Of a stretch of DNA of 64,000 bases, positions 20,022-30,590 are shown piece by piece. Source of the DNA: Peronospora farinosa (Eukaryota; Oomycota; Peronosporomycetes; Peronosporales; Peronosporaceae); NCBI GenBank assembly GCA_947646735.1, contig CANTFK010000822.1, forward strand, positions 1 through 64,000, written 5' to 3'. The number at the start of each line of letters is the position of its first letter. Position 1 is the first letter of the stretch. Made by a program: the position numbers and the translations under genes. The notes beneath the pieces are model-generated. The model was not told the DNA's origin and ran no database searches. It worked only from the letters and a program-made list of their open reading frames with translations.

Positions 20022-20560
20022 CTCACGAACAAACTTCGCCTGCGATTGGACGCAGTATCACGTAAAGGACAAGACACAAGATCGCGAGACGGCTCAAGTG
20101 GTCAGAAGGTCAAGTGTATCAAGTGGATCAAGTATCTACATATTTTGGACAAGGCGATCTCAAGAGAGATCAGGACGACTCATATAGAGTGCACAAGTAA
20201 CCCCTCGATCGCGTGAAGATTTTTACGCGCGATCGAACCCCATACCAATCCCAACCACGGTCAAGCTCAGCATCAACTCAAGTCCACCGAGAAGAGTGCT
20301 ACCCGCCCTACCGACGGGTACACAAGGTGAGGAAGGAATTGCTATACACGGAAACGGAGTAACCCCCCCCGATAGTCGGTTGTCCGGGCGCCAGTGGAGA
20401 GTCAGGGTCACATCAGAAATTTTGTGAACCCCGCTCCGCCACACCTGGCTTTCTCTCGCGACTAAAGTGAATACAGGAAAGACATTCCACTGAGACGACA
20501 GTGCAGTTTTTGGTGCTCCTCTGAGAGACTCGAACACTATATTTTAAGGCATATTCATTT
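20022..20560. repeat. Old LTR-derived flank
   Basis: Around 20290-20335 the reverse complement reads CTCACCTTGTGTACCCGTCGG then GCGGGT.GCACTCTTC-like sequence, matching a segment of the big element's LTR (7889-7920). It is therefore a diverged fragment of a related LTR in the opposite orientation. The minus-strand ORF at 20223-20537 runs through this repeat and is not a gene. Confidence 0.45.
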
Positions 20561-20815
20561 TGATAAGGAGTCTCTCGCTTGTTCTTCATGTGTATAAGCT
20601 TTTCCCACGGGTTGTTACGGGTTCTCGGGCTCTATATTTGGTTTCGCTGTTAGTCGGAAGGATAAGGGTCGTTTACATTGTAAAAAAGTCAATTTTAAGT
20701 CCCCATTTCTTTGTCCAGTAACTTTTGTTCTCACAAATTCCTCACGGACTCGCTCACTCGCCCGTTCAATTTCTTAATCCTAAAAATGCCATGTTTCTAG
20801 CCATTTTTATCTCAG

Positions 20816-21060
20816 GTTATTTACGGCGATTCCCACTCGCGCAAGACTTTCCGATACTCTTGGGACCCCGGGTATTGGAGAGCACACCTGACCTCTCCAA
20901 AAACAAAGTTAATAATCTTTCAGAACGAATTCTACCGACCTCTCCTAGCGAAGTTAATAAAACCTTGGTTTGGTATAAAAAGTATAATGACACGTATTAA
21001 AACCAGGTTATTTACGGCTCGCCAAACATATTATTTACGGCGTCATATTCGTAAATAACC
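20816..21060. repeat. Possible small inverted-repeat element (TTATTTACGG motif)
   Basis: GGTTATTTACGGC occurs at 20817 and 21006, TTATTTACGGCG at 21031, and the complement GTAAATAACC at 21050. Same-direction and inverted copies of a 10-12-bp end motif suggest a small MITE or its relics. The limits are unclear. Confidence 0.3.
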
Positions 21061-21084
21061 GTAATGTCCGTAGATAAAGAGACC

Positions 21085-21250
21085 TGTGTATGTGTCAACC
21101 ATAATCACGATAGAGCAAGGAAGCAGTTGCAGTGCTCGATGAACTCACCAGCTGTAGCAGGCAAGTGTAGGGGTTCTACTTTTCTAAATTGCAAAAATGT
21201 CTGAAAAATGTATGAGGAAGTTTGTAGTGCTGCTACTGCATATTCGGCAA
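21085..21250 (+). repeat. Detached copy of the effector 3'-flank repeat
   Basis: CATAATCACGATAGAGC...GCAGTTGCAGTGCTCG.TGAACTC.CCAGCTG.AGCAGG.AAGTGTAGG matches 22375-22500, 31905-32000 and, inverted, 63590-63690. No effector coding sequence is attached here. Confidence 0.7.
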
Positions 21251-21274
21251 AAGAATGTGCGATAGTAGCCGTTC

Positions 21275-21660
21275 GCTAATTTGGTGCTGTGTTGTTTATC
21301 ATTTGTGTAGCACTAGTCTGTAGCCAGGAGCTTGATATTGGAGAAGGAAATAAACGAGATAAACAAATTGGTCAAGACAAGAGAAGCTCTTGTGAAGATG
21401 AATTCGGTTGGTTGGTGTAATGTCATTTCGTCGTCAATTTAAGTGGCAACGTCTCGTTGTGACTTTTGGGTTGGTTGTATGCAAGCATTTGTGAAGGAGG
21501 CGATTTTGTGGTGGATATCGAGTTTGCAGTCTGTTTGTGCTAAGGCTGATGTTGGTGACGGTGCCGTTTTATTATGAAAGGCACAAGGCGTGGTGTGATG
21601 AAGTGAATGGCTATATAAAGTCGTGGTCGTGATTGTGATTATGACCGTGATCAAGTTGGA
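21275..21660. repeat. Dispersed repeat, inverted partner of 3890-4290
   Basis: Its reverse complement contains CACAATCACGACCACGAC, CATTCACTTCATCACACCAC, GATATCCACCACA and ATTCATCTTCACAAGAGCTT in the order seen at 3890-4290. From 21660 to 22140 I see no feature. Confidence 0.65.
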
Positions 21661-22139
21661 TCGTTGTGTGATGGAGTGAAGGTAGAATATATCGTCTTAA
21701 AGTGTGACTTGGGCATGCGTGTTGGAGCTCGCCGTGTGATGCCTCACACCGTGGAGTCGTGATTGTTTTGTTGTGGTGGTGGTGAAGACATAGAATGCGG
21801 CTATTGATTGTCGCTCGTTCTATTTGTTTATGGTGTGGTGATATGATACTTGGTTAATGATATAGCGATGGTGAGTGTGGGAACTACGATGTCGAAATAC
21901 GTGGCGATTTGTGAATGACTTTAAGAGTGCATTGTGGAGCAAGACGTATTCGTATTGGATTTCTGTTGGTAACTAGTACTGTTGCGAGGGTCTTACATGC
22001 AAGTAAATCCGAAGCGCGAGAAGGCGGGCGTTATTAGTGCATTATGTAGCTGCAAGACTGGATCCAGCAGTTGGATATGTATACGGTTCTGCGTGAGGGT
22101 TGTCATGGAAATGCATTGCTGTAAGTGGAGGTCTACGAT

Positions 22140-22650
22140 TATGAACAAGTCCAAGGTTTAAGCGCCAATTCCAGTCCAAGTGCAAGTCCAACGAAAGGCT
22201 AGATGATAAGTGGAGATCTCAGCTCAAGGCAAAGGGCAAGTCCTATATGAAAACTTAGCTTCAGTCGGTCAATGCAATATTGTGTTGGTCTTTGTTGTAT
22301 GGTTAATGGTATACAAGGGTGCTTGCCGGTGTTTCGATATCTGTGAAGGGTGGAGGAAGGAGATATGGCAAACATAATCACCATAGAGCGAAAAAACAGT
22401 TGCGGTGCTTGGTAAACCCGCCAGCTGAAGCAGGTAAGTGTAGGAGTTGTTTTTTTCTAACTTGCAAAGGTGTCTGAAAAACGTTTGGAGGAGGTCGTGG
22501 CATGCAGGGGCCAGCGGCCACAGGTGTTCGACAGTGGCCGTTTGCTAGTTTATTGTTGTGTCATTTTTCAATTATGGAGCTGCGTTCACTTGGAATAAGC
22601 TGTAAAAACGACAATGATCTGCTAAGATCGAAGATGTAGTTTTGCACAAA
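22140..22650. repeat. Conserved 3' flank of effector 1
   Basis: The block after the effector stop is shared with the other two effector copies. It includes CAAGTCCTATATGAAA, GTGTTGGTCTTTGTT and CCAGCTGAAGCAGGTAAGTGTAGG. Matches are 31905-32160 plus 30400-30560 (effector 2) and 63480-63960 (effector 3, opposite strand). It shows that the duplicated unit extends well beyond the gene. Confidence 0.8.
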
Positions 22651-22797
22651 TCTATTCAATTAGTACACGAGAGCGTGTAAAGAATACAAACAGCTTTTTC
22701 ACGTACACAGTCAACGATTCTAGCTCCTTCTTTTTGCATTCTTTCTTGCATCTTTTCATTCACTTTCCGCACTTCATCGTCACCTTTCTTTTTTGAC

Positions 22798-25700
22798 TCA
22801 GCGTTCTGTTTTCCTTCTATGCAAAGCTTTACTGTATCGTTGAAGATCAACCTCGTCGTCATTTGCTATCGGCGGTATCATCAGGTTTTTCTTGACTTTT
22901 TCTGGGCTTGTATTCGCTTGTAAATGTTCCTTTAACAAATTGGTCCACACCCTGTCAGCTAGTTCTTTCGTAGTTTTTTCTTCTCGCGCATTTCTAAGCC
23001 AAACAAGATTAGTTGAAGGCTCAAATACTTCCATCAAGGTTTTCCCTGTTTCCTCAGTACGCTTAGCTTGTGTGAAGAAACTATCCATATAATCAATCCA
23101 CCAACGAAACGAAGGGTTTTCGAACAGCTCTGCAGGCGCCATCTTGGTATTCAGCTGCAATTTCTTGAAAACTAAATCTGGTGTTACCCTTTGGTTCCAC
23201 CAAATAAACAAAGCATCCTCCACTTGTTTAACAGCAAACAGCGCAGAATTACTCGATGACTCTTTCATGGGCTTACTTGATGACGCTTTGACGGAGTTGC
23301 TCGATGACTCTTTCACCGACATAATCATTTCGCCCAATTTGTCCATTTTGTCTTTGAACTCTTTTTCTATCACTAATGGCATCTTGAACTCACGAACGAC
23401 GAAATTTACCTGATTTGTTGGGTCAGTCCCCCATTTTTTATTTTCAGGGTTTCTTACAACCTCATTTACATCGTCATCGATTGCAAGACTTCTGGTTCTG
23501 GAATAACCCTCCGAGTACTTGACGAAAGTGATGAAAAGAGGGATTTCAAACAGATTGCCCTCGTCTTTCAGAATTCCACTCAATTTGTCTTGACCAAAGT
23601 ACATCTTGTAGACCTCTTCTGGATGTTTCTTTTGAGTAAACCACAGTCGAAAGAGAGCCTTTTCCAATGTCGTAGTTCGCAGCCCTCCTGTACCCGATGC
23701 AATTTTTATACCTCGAAGAATCTCGTGCTCCTCGAAGCTCGCCTCCTTCGTCATTGGAAGTTCTTTGCTGTCCATACTGACAAAAAATTGCGTGATCTTA
23801 GCAAATGTCTTCATCGAAGGGTTTTCCAACAACTTATAGTCTGCACGGTTGAGATCAAGAAACTTAAACACGTCATCTAATGACTTTCCATCTGACAGCC
23901 AGGTCGCACATAGATCGTTCTCCAAACGACTAGCGTATTCTGATGATTTTGTGACCTTTTCTTCAGCACGAATTAGGTCGGCTAATCCTTTGTCACCGTA
24001 AACGGTTCGCAACGACTGGATAACACTTGTTCGGGACTTTTTGGGATGTGCCCCATTGAACTTCTCCAAGCAGGCACGCCAAAATATAAAGAGTGGATCA
24101 GTAAACAGGCCGTCACCAACTCTTTCCAGTCTCAGATCCACGAACAGTTCATCAACTCTGCTTTTTGTTCCAAGGTTTGCCTTTTCCAGCTCGTCCTTCA
24201 TAAAATCCTCAAAGCTCGTTCCCTTCTTACTGCTCAAGAAGTCGATGACCGATTCCTTGTTGCCATGTTTCTTATTGACCATCTCAAAGTAGGAGTACCA
24301 TTGATTAAAGACTGGATTAGTAAGCACGCTATCCTCAACTGTATGTAGTCTCAGCATCTCGAACACTTCATCAATAGATTCACCCTTTCTCAGCCAATAC
24401 TTGAGTTGCTCTTCCCCCAATGCTACAGCATTTTTGTTAATCTCTTCGTTCTCCTTGTTCTTCTTCGCATTGACTATTAGGCGCGCCAAGGCTACATCGC
24501 CAAACTCGGACATCAAAACGTCGAAGACAATCTTACTTTCCCCAGCATTACCCTTGTTGAACCTTTTCACGTATGTAATCCAATAAGAAAAGAGAGGACT
24601 AGCAAGGCCATCTTCAGCCTTGTTCAGTTTCAGCAGCCCGAATGCATCATGACTAGATATCTTATTGTTCAGCCAATACTCCATTTGTGCTTTCTCCAAT
24701 TCCAAAACAGCATCATTAGGCGTTGAGCCCTTCTTCGCAGCTACTATTAGGCGCGCCAAGTCTACATCACTGTAATACTTAGGCGTCAAAATGTCGACGA
24801 CACTCAACTTTTTCTGATGGTATTTCGCACTAACCCTTTTCACGTATGTACTCCAATAAGGAAAGAGAGGATGAGTAAGCAGGTTATCGTCAGCCTTGTT
24901 CAGTTTCAGCAGCACGAACACATCATAAGCCGATATCTTATTGTTCAGCCAATAATCCATTTGTGCTTTCTCCAGTCCCAAAACATCAATATTAGGTGTT
25001 GAACCCTTCTTCGCAGCTACTATTAGGCGCGCTAAGTCTTCATTGCCGTACTTGAGCATCAAAATGTAGAGGACACTCTTTCTTACTCCAGCGTTATCCT
25101 TGTTGAACCTTTTCACGTATCTACTCCAATAAGGAAAGAGAGGATTAGTAAGCAGGTTTTCGTCAGCCTTGTTCAGTTTCAGCAGCACGAACACATCATA
25201 AGCCGATATCATCTTCTCCTTCAGCCAATACTTCATTTGTGCCTTCTCCAATCTCAAAACAGCAATGTTAGGTGTTGAACCCTTCTTCGCAGCTACTATT
25301 AGGCGCGCCAAGGCTACATCGCCAAACTCGGACATCAAAATGTCGAAGACAATCTTACTTTCCCCAGCATTACCCTTGTTGAACCTTTTCACGTATGTGA
25401 TCCAATAAGAAAAGAGAGGACTAGCAAGGCCATCTTCAGCCTTGTTCAGTTTCAGCAGCCCGAATGCATCATGACTAGATATCTTATTGTTCAGCCAATA
25501 CTCCATTTGTGCTTTCTCCAATTCCAAAACAGCATCATTAGGCGTTGAGCCCTTCTTCGCAGCTACTATTAGGCGCGCCAAGTCTACATCACTGTAATAC
25601 TTAGGCGTCAAAATGTCGACGACACTCAACTTTTTCTGATGGTATTTCGCACTAACCCTTTTCACGTATGTACTCCAATAAGGAAAGAGAGGATGAGTAA

Positions 25701-26529
25701 GCAGGTTATCGTCAGCCTTGTTCAGTTTCAGCAGCACGAACACATCATAAGCCGATATCTTATTGTTCAGCCAATAATCCATTTGTGCTTCCTCCAGTCC
25801 CAAAACATCAATTTTAGGTGTTGAACCCGTCTTCGCATTGACTATTAGGCGCGCCAAGGCTACATCGCCATACTCGGCCATCAAAATGTCGAAGACAATC
25901 TTACTTTCCCCAGTGTTATCCTTGTTGAGCCTTCTCACGTATGTAATCCAATAATCAAAGAGAGGACTAGCAAGGCCATCTTTAACCTCATTTAATCCTA
26001 GCAGCCCGAATGCATCATGACTAGATATCTTATTCTTCAGCCAATACTCCATTTGTGCTTCCTTCAATCCCAAAACGGCGCCGTTATGTACTGATTTCGT
26101 CTGGGCATGTACGATGAGTTGCGCAATATTTTTTTCACCAAATTTTTTCTTTAATTCAGCAAACGCTGAGACTGAATCTTTTTGATGCTTTGTGGCCACT
26201 TCCGAAAACGTCTCATACCCCTCAGGTTGTACAATGTCGGTTTTCGCAACGACATTGCCTAGCTTGGAACGTACTGCATCCTTTGCTTTTTCGACCATTT
26301 CGCTCAACCTCTCGAACATCCTTTCGCCGTCGTCTCTACCCGCAGTATTAATTGACTCTTCAGAGGGTTTAGTCGGACTCCCAGTGGCGAAAGTTGTCGT
26401 CTTAGCCGCAGTAGAGCTTGACTCGGTAGATGAATTATTCTTGCTCACACCGACGAAAGTTGTTGGCTCGGCTTTGATAGTATGCGTGATTGCAACTGCT
26501 GCAAGGAACAATTGAACGTGGACTCGCAT
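22798..26529 (-). CDS. Secreted LWY-repeat effector, 1243 aa (effector 1)
   Basis: This is an intact, intronless ORF. Residues 1-20 are a signal peptide ending IKA before EPTTF. Residues 66-70 read DDGER, an EER-type motif, but there is no RxLR before it. From about residue 110 the protein is an array of about eleven helical units of 75-95 residues with the LWY pattern: L..LIV.AKK, then LE.AQM.YWL, VF.LLKLN.A, NPLF.YW..YVK. Units 2-3 are almost identical to units 5-6, reflecting an 822-bp tandem duplication inside the gene. The last two units are more divergent. Tandem LWY proteins of oomycetes are translocated host-manipulating effectors (PSR2 is the best-known type). An EER without RxLR is common in downy mildews. 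Paralogues at 32276-34532 and 60999-63198 lack the extra six units. Upstream lie an oomycete Inr-type core promoter and a conserved near-palindrome. Host target unknown. Confidence 0.9.
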   Translation of the reverse strand: MRVHVQLFLAAVAITHTIKAEPTTFVGVSKNNSSTESSSTAAKTTTFATGSPTKPSEESINTAGRDDGERMFERLSEMVEKAKDAVRSKLGNVVAKTDIVQPEGYETFSEVATKHQKDSVSAFAELKKKFGEKNIAQLIVHAQTKSVHNGAVLGLKEAQMEYWLKNKISSHDAFGLLGLNEVKDGLASPLFDYWITYVRRLNKDNTGESKIVFDILMAEYGDVALARLIVNAKTGSTPKIDVLGLEEAQMDYWLNNKISAYDVFVLLKLNKADDNLLTHPLFPYWSTYVKRVSAKYHQKKLSVVDILTPKYYSDVDLARLIVAAKKGSTPNDAVLELEKAQMEYWLNNKISSHDAFGLLKLNKAEDGLASPLFSYWITYVKRFNKGNAGESKIVFDILMSEFGDVALARLIVAAKKGSTPNIAVLRLEKAQMKYWLKEKMISAYDVFVLLKLNKADENLLTNPLFPYWSRYVKRFNKDNAGVRKSVLYILMLKYGNEDLARLIVAAKKGSTPNIDVLGLEKAQMDYWLNNKISAYDVFVLLKLNKADDNLLTHPLFPYWSTYVKRVSAKYHQKKLSVVDILTPKYYSDVDLARLIVAAKKGSTPNDAVLELEKAQMEYWLNNKISSHDAFGLLKLNKAEDGLASPLFSYWITYVKRFNKGNAGESKIVFDVLMSEFGDVALARLIVNAKKNKENEEINKNAVALGEEQLKYWLRKGESIDEVFEMLRLHTVEDSVLTNPVFNQWYSYFEMVNKKHGNKESVIDFLSSKKGTSFEDFMKDELEKANLGTKSRVDELFVDLRLERVGDGLFTDPLFIFWRACLEKFNGAHPKKSRTSVIQSLRTVYGDKGLADLIRAEEKVTKSSEYASRLENDLCATWLSDGKSLDDVFKFLDLNRADYKLLENPSMKTFAKITQFFVSMDSKELPMTKEASFEEHEILRGIKIASGTGGLRTTTLEKALFRLWFTQKKHPEEVYKMYFGQDKLSGILKDEGNLFEIPLFITFVKYSEGYSRTRSLAIDDDVNEVVRNPENKKWGTDPTNQVNFVVREFKMPLVIEKEFKDKMDKLGEMIMSVKESSSNSVKASSSKPMKESSSNSALFAVKQVEDALFIWWNQRVTPDLVFKKLQLNTKMAPAELFENPSFRWWIDYMDSFFTQAKRTEETGKTLMEVFEPSTNLVWLRNAREEKTTKELADRVWTNLLKEHLQANTSPEKVKKNLMIPPIANDDEVDLQRYSKALHRRKTER
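24480..26120 (-). repeat. Intragenic 822-bp tandem duplication in effector 1
   Basis: Sequence around 24600-25000 recurs at 25420-25830 with very few changes; the identical landmark ATGGTATTTCGCACTAACCC lies at 24816 and 25638. The period is 822 bp, that is 274 codons or three LWY units, in frame. Confidence 0.85.
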
Positions 26530-26555
26530 GATCGGCTGAAGGTAAGGGCTGCAGG

Positions 26556-26573
26556 TTGAATTGCAAAATGAGC
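26556..26573 (-). promoter_or_regulatory. Oomycete Inr core promoter of effector 1
   Basis: GCTCATTTTGCAATTC on the minus strand fits the oomycete 16-base start-site consensus GCTCATTYYNCAWTTT. It lies 27-44 bases before the ATG. The same element is at the same place in the other two effector copies. Confidence 0.8.
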
Positions 26574-26752
26574 GGTAATTGAATCAAAAGTTGTTAAAAG
26601 CGAAATAAACAGCAAGTCGTATGTACACTGAATGGAAGCGACTTAAAGAGTCAGCGCACACCAGGGAATAGACTGCATACCTGTGTCAAAGCTGGTGCTC
26701 TGCAGCCTTTTTTTTTAAGTAGAAAAGGGTAAAACTTTGACGTTTCCCACTT

Positions 26753-26774
26753 GTACTAACACATGTATTAGTAC
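26753..26774. promoter_or_regulatory. Conserved 22-bp near-palindrome upstream of effector 1
   Basis: A GTAC-bounded near-palindrome with core AATACATGTGTTA (gene sense). It lies about 225-245 bases before the ATG, with counterparts at 34737-34758 and 60760-60781. Confidence 0.55.
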
Positions 26775-27543
26775 AACAAGACGAAATGTTTAACCTCCGT
26801 TGAATGGAAGCGGGTCTTTGTCATGATTTGTACACCTTTCTCTCCTTGTCCCATTGTTATCAACGCACACACTCAAGATGGGCGTGCGTAAAAATGGGTC
26901 AGGCAATACTATGCTTATGCGATTGTCACATTCGTCGTCGTTGCTCCTTGTTGTGCGCGAGCAGGTGTGCATTACATTTCCAAAACATATTCATCCATCT
27001 GTTATAACAGTGTTGATTCAATGATGACACATAATTAGCAATGACAAATGAGTAGCTGGGGGGGGGGGGGTATACCTAAACAGGACACATTTTTATGTGG
27101 AAGTACTCAGGAATCTGTAGACAGACTGCAAACCAATTAAATATGAGTGTGGGATGGTTAGCAAAAAGGTGCCGGTTACCTTCGAGTTTGCATAATGAGT
27201 TGCAACGAAAATTAGCCAATTCAAGTCGTGAAGAAAGACGCAGTAAGGAACTACTACAGTAGAACATGTCTTACATGATACTGTTTTAACTAATAACCTG
27301 TCTAATCTGCTAAAAATCTTTAGTCTGGAGTACGTCCCCCATTGATTGGTGTATAACTGACGTAGCCGATGGCATCCGTTATTTGATAAAATCAAGTAAT
27401 TTTTGAAATATTAGTTTAGACAGGGTTAAGTTTACGACCGTAGGAAAAGACGGTTGTAATACTGTTGACAAATCAATGGTAGAAACTGGCTATAAACAGC
27501 TGATACACAGTTGAACAAGCTCGTGTGTTTGTACTTGATTTAA
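26775..27543. other. No gene recognised
   Basis: Intergenic DNA between effector 1 and a SINE-like fragment. A run of 12 G is at 27059-27070. Minus-strand ORFs at 27076-27395 show no domain. Confidence 0.4.
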
Positions 27544-27870
27544 CTATGCAATGAGAGACCAATAGACCGTCTCTTATCAAACATGAAGGAGTGGAGACAT
27601 GTCTCAAGTGCTTTTTCCAGGACTTTGTCATCCATCCCCTCACTGGCTCTATTTGCTGTCTCGAGACGTCGGGCGTCACGAGGGACACTCTGCAAAGAGC
27701 ACGTGGAATCGGTGATTTAATCTGAGGTGGAGATAATAGCTCAATGATCACAACAAGCGCCGGGCACGAGATCGATCAGTCTCGATTGACCGCTCGCTGC
27801 GCTTGCCCTCATAGCGCACGCAGCAGAGAGAAAACTTTCCTCTTCTGGATTATGGGTTTCCTGAGTGCTA
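27544..27870 (-). repeat. Old fragment of the SINE-like element
   Basis: AGACCGTCT.T..CAAACAT.AAGGA, CTCGAGACGTCGGGCGTCACG.GGGACACT, GGCACGTGGAATCGG and ACAAGCGCCGGGCAC match 59950-60180 and (inverted) 53960-54190. About 200 bp of the middle is missing, and the end (GCGCACGCAGCAGAG) resumes after GACCGCT. It is more diverged than the two copies at 53.6 and 59.9 kb. Confidence 0.75.
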
Positions 27871-27929
27871 TCGGTCTATCTTATGGGCTGCATTCGTGTA
27901 AATTGCGATGTCCGAAGATTTACAATGCA

Positions 27930-30020
27930 GGAGTCACGGCTTTCAAGATTATCAAGTCCTTGCTGCAAAAACTAGTGGCGGCACTCAATGAGTGCCATGA
28001 GTGGAAAGAGGTCTTTGTGCTCGATACTTTGGCCCGCCGACTTTTATGAGGCAGAAGGGATTATTGAACGGGTGACGCCACGTCTTCAGCATGCTCACTC
28101 GGCCGTTGTGCTTTCGGCAGTCAAGGTCATTATGACATTTTCTCGAGAAGGTCTCGAGCGCTGATACAGAATGCAGTCTTGTGCGTAAAATGGTCCCTCC
28201 GCTCGTGACGCTGCTGTTAGCTGAGCCTGAGATCCAGTACGTGGCTCGGCGTATTATCAACCTGATTGTGCAGAAACGCTTAGCAATCTTGACGAACGAG
28301 ATGAAGGTGTTCTTCTGCAAGTACAACGATCCGATCTATGTAAAAGAATGGAGAAGCTGGAAAGCATCATCCGTCTTGTCACGGAGCGCAACATTGAACA
28401 GGTGCTGCTTGCGTTTAAGGAAATACGCCACTGAGGTGGAATGTGTACGCTGTTCGGTACGTGCAATTGGTTGATGCGCTATCAAGCTTGAAAGTGCTGC
28501 GGAGACGTGCATCCATGTGCTGCTGGTGCATATCCAGACCAAGGTCAACTACGTCATGCAGGAGGCTATCGTTGTGATTAAGGATACTTTTCGCAAGTAT
28601 ATAAACCAGTACGAAAGCATAATTGCTATCCTATGCGAAAACCTGCATACACGAACGAGCCCGAGGCGAAGGTATATAATGATTTGGATTATTGGCAAGT
28701 ATGCTGAGCGTATCGGCAGTGCAGACGGCTCTTGGAATCCTTATGGACTTTTCGACGATACGACTGCCCAGGTGCAGCTGTAGCTTCTCACTGCTACCGT
28801 AAAATTGTTCCTTAAGCGTCCAAATGAGACGCAAGAAATGGTCCAGAAGGTGCTTTACAATGCCACGGAGGAATTAGACAATCCGACATGCATGACCGCG
28901 GGTACGTATACTGGCGCCTACTTTCGGCCAATTCAGAAGCAGACCACACTGTCGTGCTTGCAGAGAAGCCATTAATCAGCGATGATACATATGTCTTTGA
29001 GCTTTCAGTTTTGAACGAGCTGATCTGAACAATCTTGGCATTTGCTAGTGTCTACCACAATTACCCAGCGCATTTGTTGTGCGTTCGACGGGACCGGAGG
29101 TACACGAGCACCACTAGGATGGTGAGTACAGCGTCGACCGTGAGGGTGAAGGCTCTTCCGACTAGACGGAAGATGGACAAATTGGCCAGCAGGCTGGTGA
29201 CCCCATGGACCTGCTTGATATGGGTGATCTTACTCTTAGAGAACCTTCTCGATTGCTCCGGACCCTGTGGCAGCAACGTCAGCTAGCGCAAGCTTGGTCG
29301 ACATTTGTGGTCGCCCTGCTGCTTCGCTTGCTTCAGTGGCAGTCAGCGGTGGTGCAGTCCAGAAGATGCTTGATGGATGCGCAATAAGGCAAGGGCCTGG
29401 CTCTTTTTAGTACTTGACGTGGACTTTGAAACCAGTTGACTGCAACAATTACGGGATTAGCATCTAGTGTAACAAGACTACGCTCGGTGTGATGCCAATG
29501 CAGGCTTCAATCACGTTTTTACAAACTTGGCACCGGGACAAACCGTAAACTAGATTGTGTCCATGAGTGTGAGCACGCAGTTGGTCAACGCCGCTGTGGC
29601 ATTGAGCCCTATTCTGCAGGAAGCGATCAAGAACAACTTGAGCGGCGACGTGGTATATATCCAGTCAGATTTAGATCTCTCGGCTGTTTTTACCGAGGCC
29701 GGCAGCATGGCGTCGACTAAGTTTATCAGCATGTGACAGAGTATCGCCGAAGCGAACGAGCTTTACTTTACGTTGGCAACAGGTGGATGTGGCGTAGACG
29801 ACGTGTCAGGGCGTCTAGGACACACTATTGTTTTTTTTCGTAGCCAAGCGGCCCATCGACGGAAAGACGATTTGCGTACTTTTCGATCAAGACCATGACG
29901 AATATTGTAGCACTATTTTGAGCTCACATTCGACGACACGAATATTACGAAGGTATGTCTTAAAATGGATCAATAGGCTTCACGATAGCGAATGCGTGCC
30001 AATTATCACTATCGTGAAGA
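27930..30020 (+). pseudogene. AP-1/AP-2 complex beta-adaptin pseudogene
   Basis: Successive islands in three frames follow the order of a beta-adaptin. [24 protein letters not shown] comes first. [54 protein letters not shown] and EMKVFFCKYNDPIYVK follow. YATEVEC...[38 protein letters not shown] and [10 protein letters not shown] give the end of the trunk, then [14 protein letters not shown]. An appendage-domain part near 29580-29770 reads VALSPILQEAIKNNLSGDVVYIQSDL. The N-terminal 190 or so residues are absent and there are many stops and frameshifts, so it is a decayed gene copy. Functional beta-adaptins are clathrin-adaptor large subunits; the live gene must be elsewhere. It lies between two effector loci, next to a SINE-like fragment. 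Confidence 0.85.
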
Positions 30021-30399
30021 TGTCGAACACGAGACATCCGAAAGACATTAGTTTTTCGGTCGAAGGTACGCATTTCCGACTTGATGGTCGAGGTTTGAAG
30101 CGTACGGAGAGAGTCGACGTGCCTGGAAGAAGCTGGCACATTTTCTTTCCATTTCGCGTGTCAAGGCTCACGACCGCCTGAGAACCACAGATTACCTTCC
30201 CCAAGATCTACTGGCTGGGCCGCAAGTGCTTGTAAATGCCCTGTATTGATTTATGCCCAAACATTTATGATTTGCGGATTGGCATCTTTTACGGGGCCGA
30301 ACCCACTTGAAGAAAATTGTAGCGTTGTCGTACGCTGCAAGCTGCCGAATGGAGCCATTTCACGTCAGCTATCAATACGGTTGATTTGCTCACAAAAAA

Positions 30400-30590
30400 G
30401 TGTGATCAAGTTCAAGTAAAAGATCAAGACTCAGGTCCAAGTCCAAGTGCCAAGTCCAAGTGAAGGCTTAACGATAAGTGGAGATCTCAGGCAAAGGCGA
30501 ATGACAAGTCCTATATGAAAGTGGAGCTTCAGTCGTTCAATGCTACAGTGTGTTGGTCTTTGTTTTATGGTGGTGGTACACGCGTTTCTG
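30400..30590. repeat. Distal part of effector 2's conserved 3' flank
   Basis: GATAAGTGGAGATCTCAG, CAAGTCCTATATGAAA, GAGCTTCAGTCG.TCAATGC and GTGTTGGTCTTTGTT match 22190-22310 in the same orientation. It is separated from the proximal part (31905-32160) by about 1.3 kb. Confidence 0.7.

Noticed and set aside
24817..25824. Two identical 61-codon plus-strand ORFs (24817 and 25639)
   Set aside because: They are reverse-frame shadows of the duplicated LWY units of effector 1.
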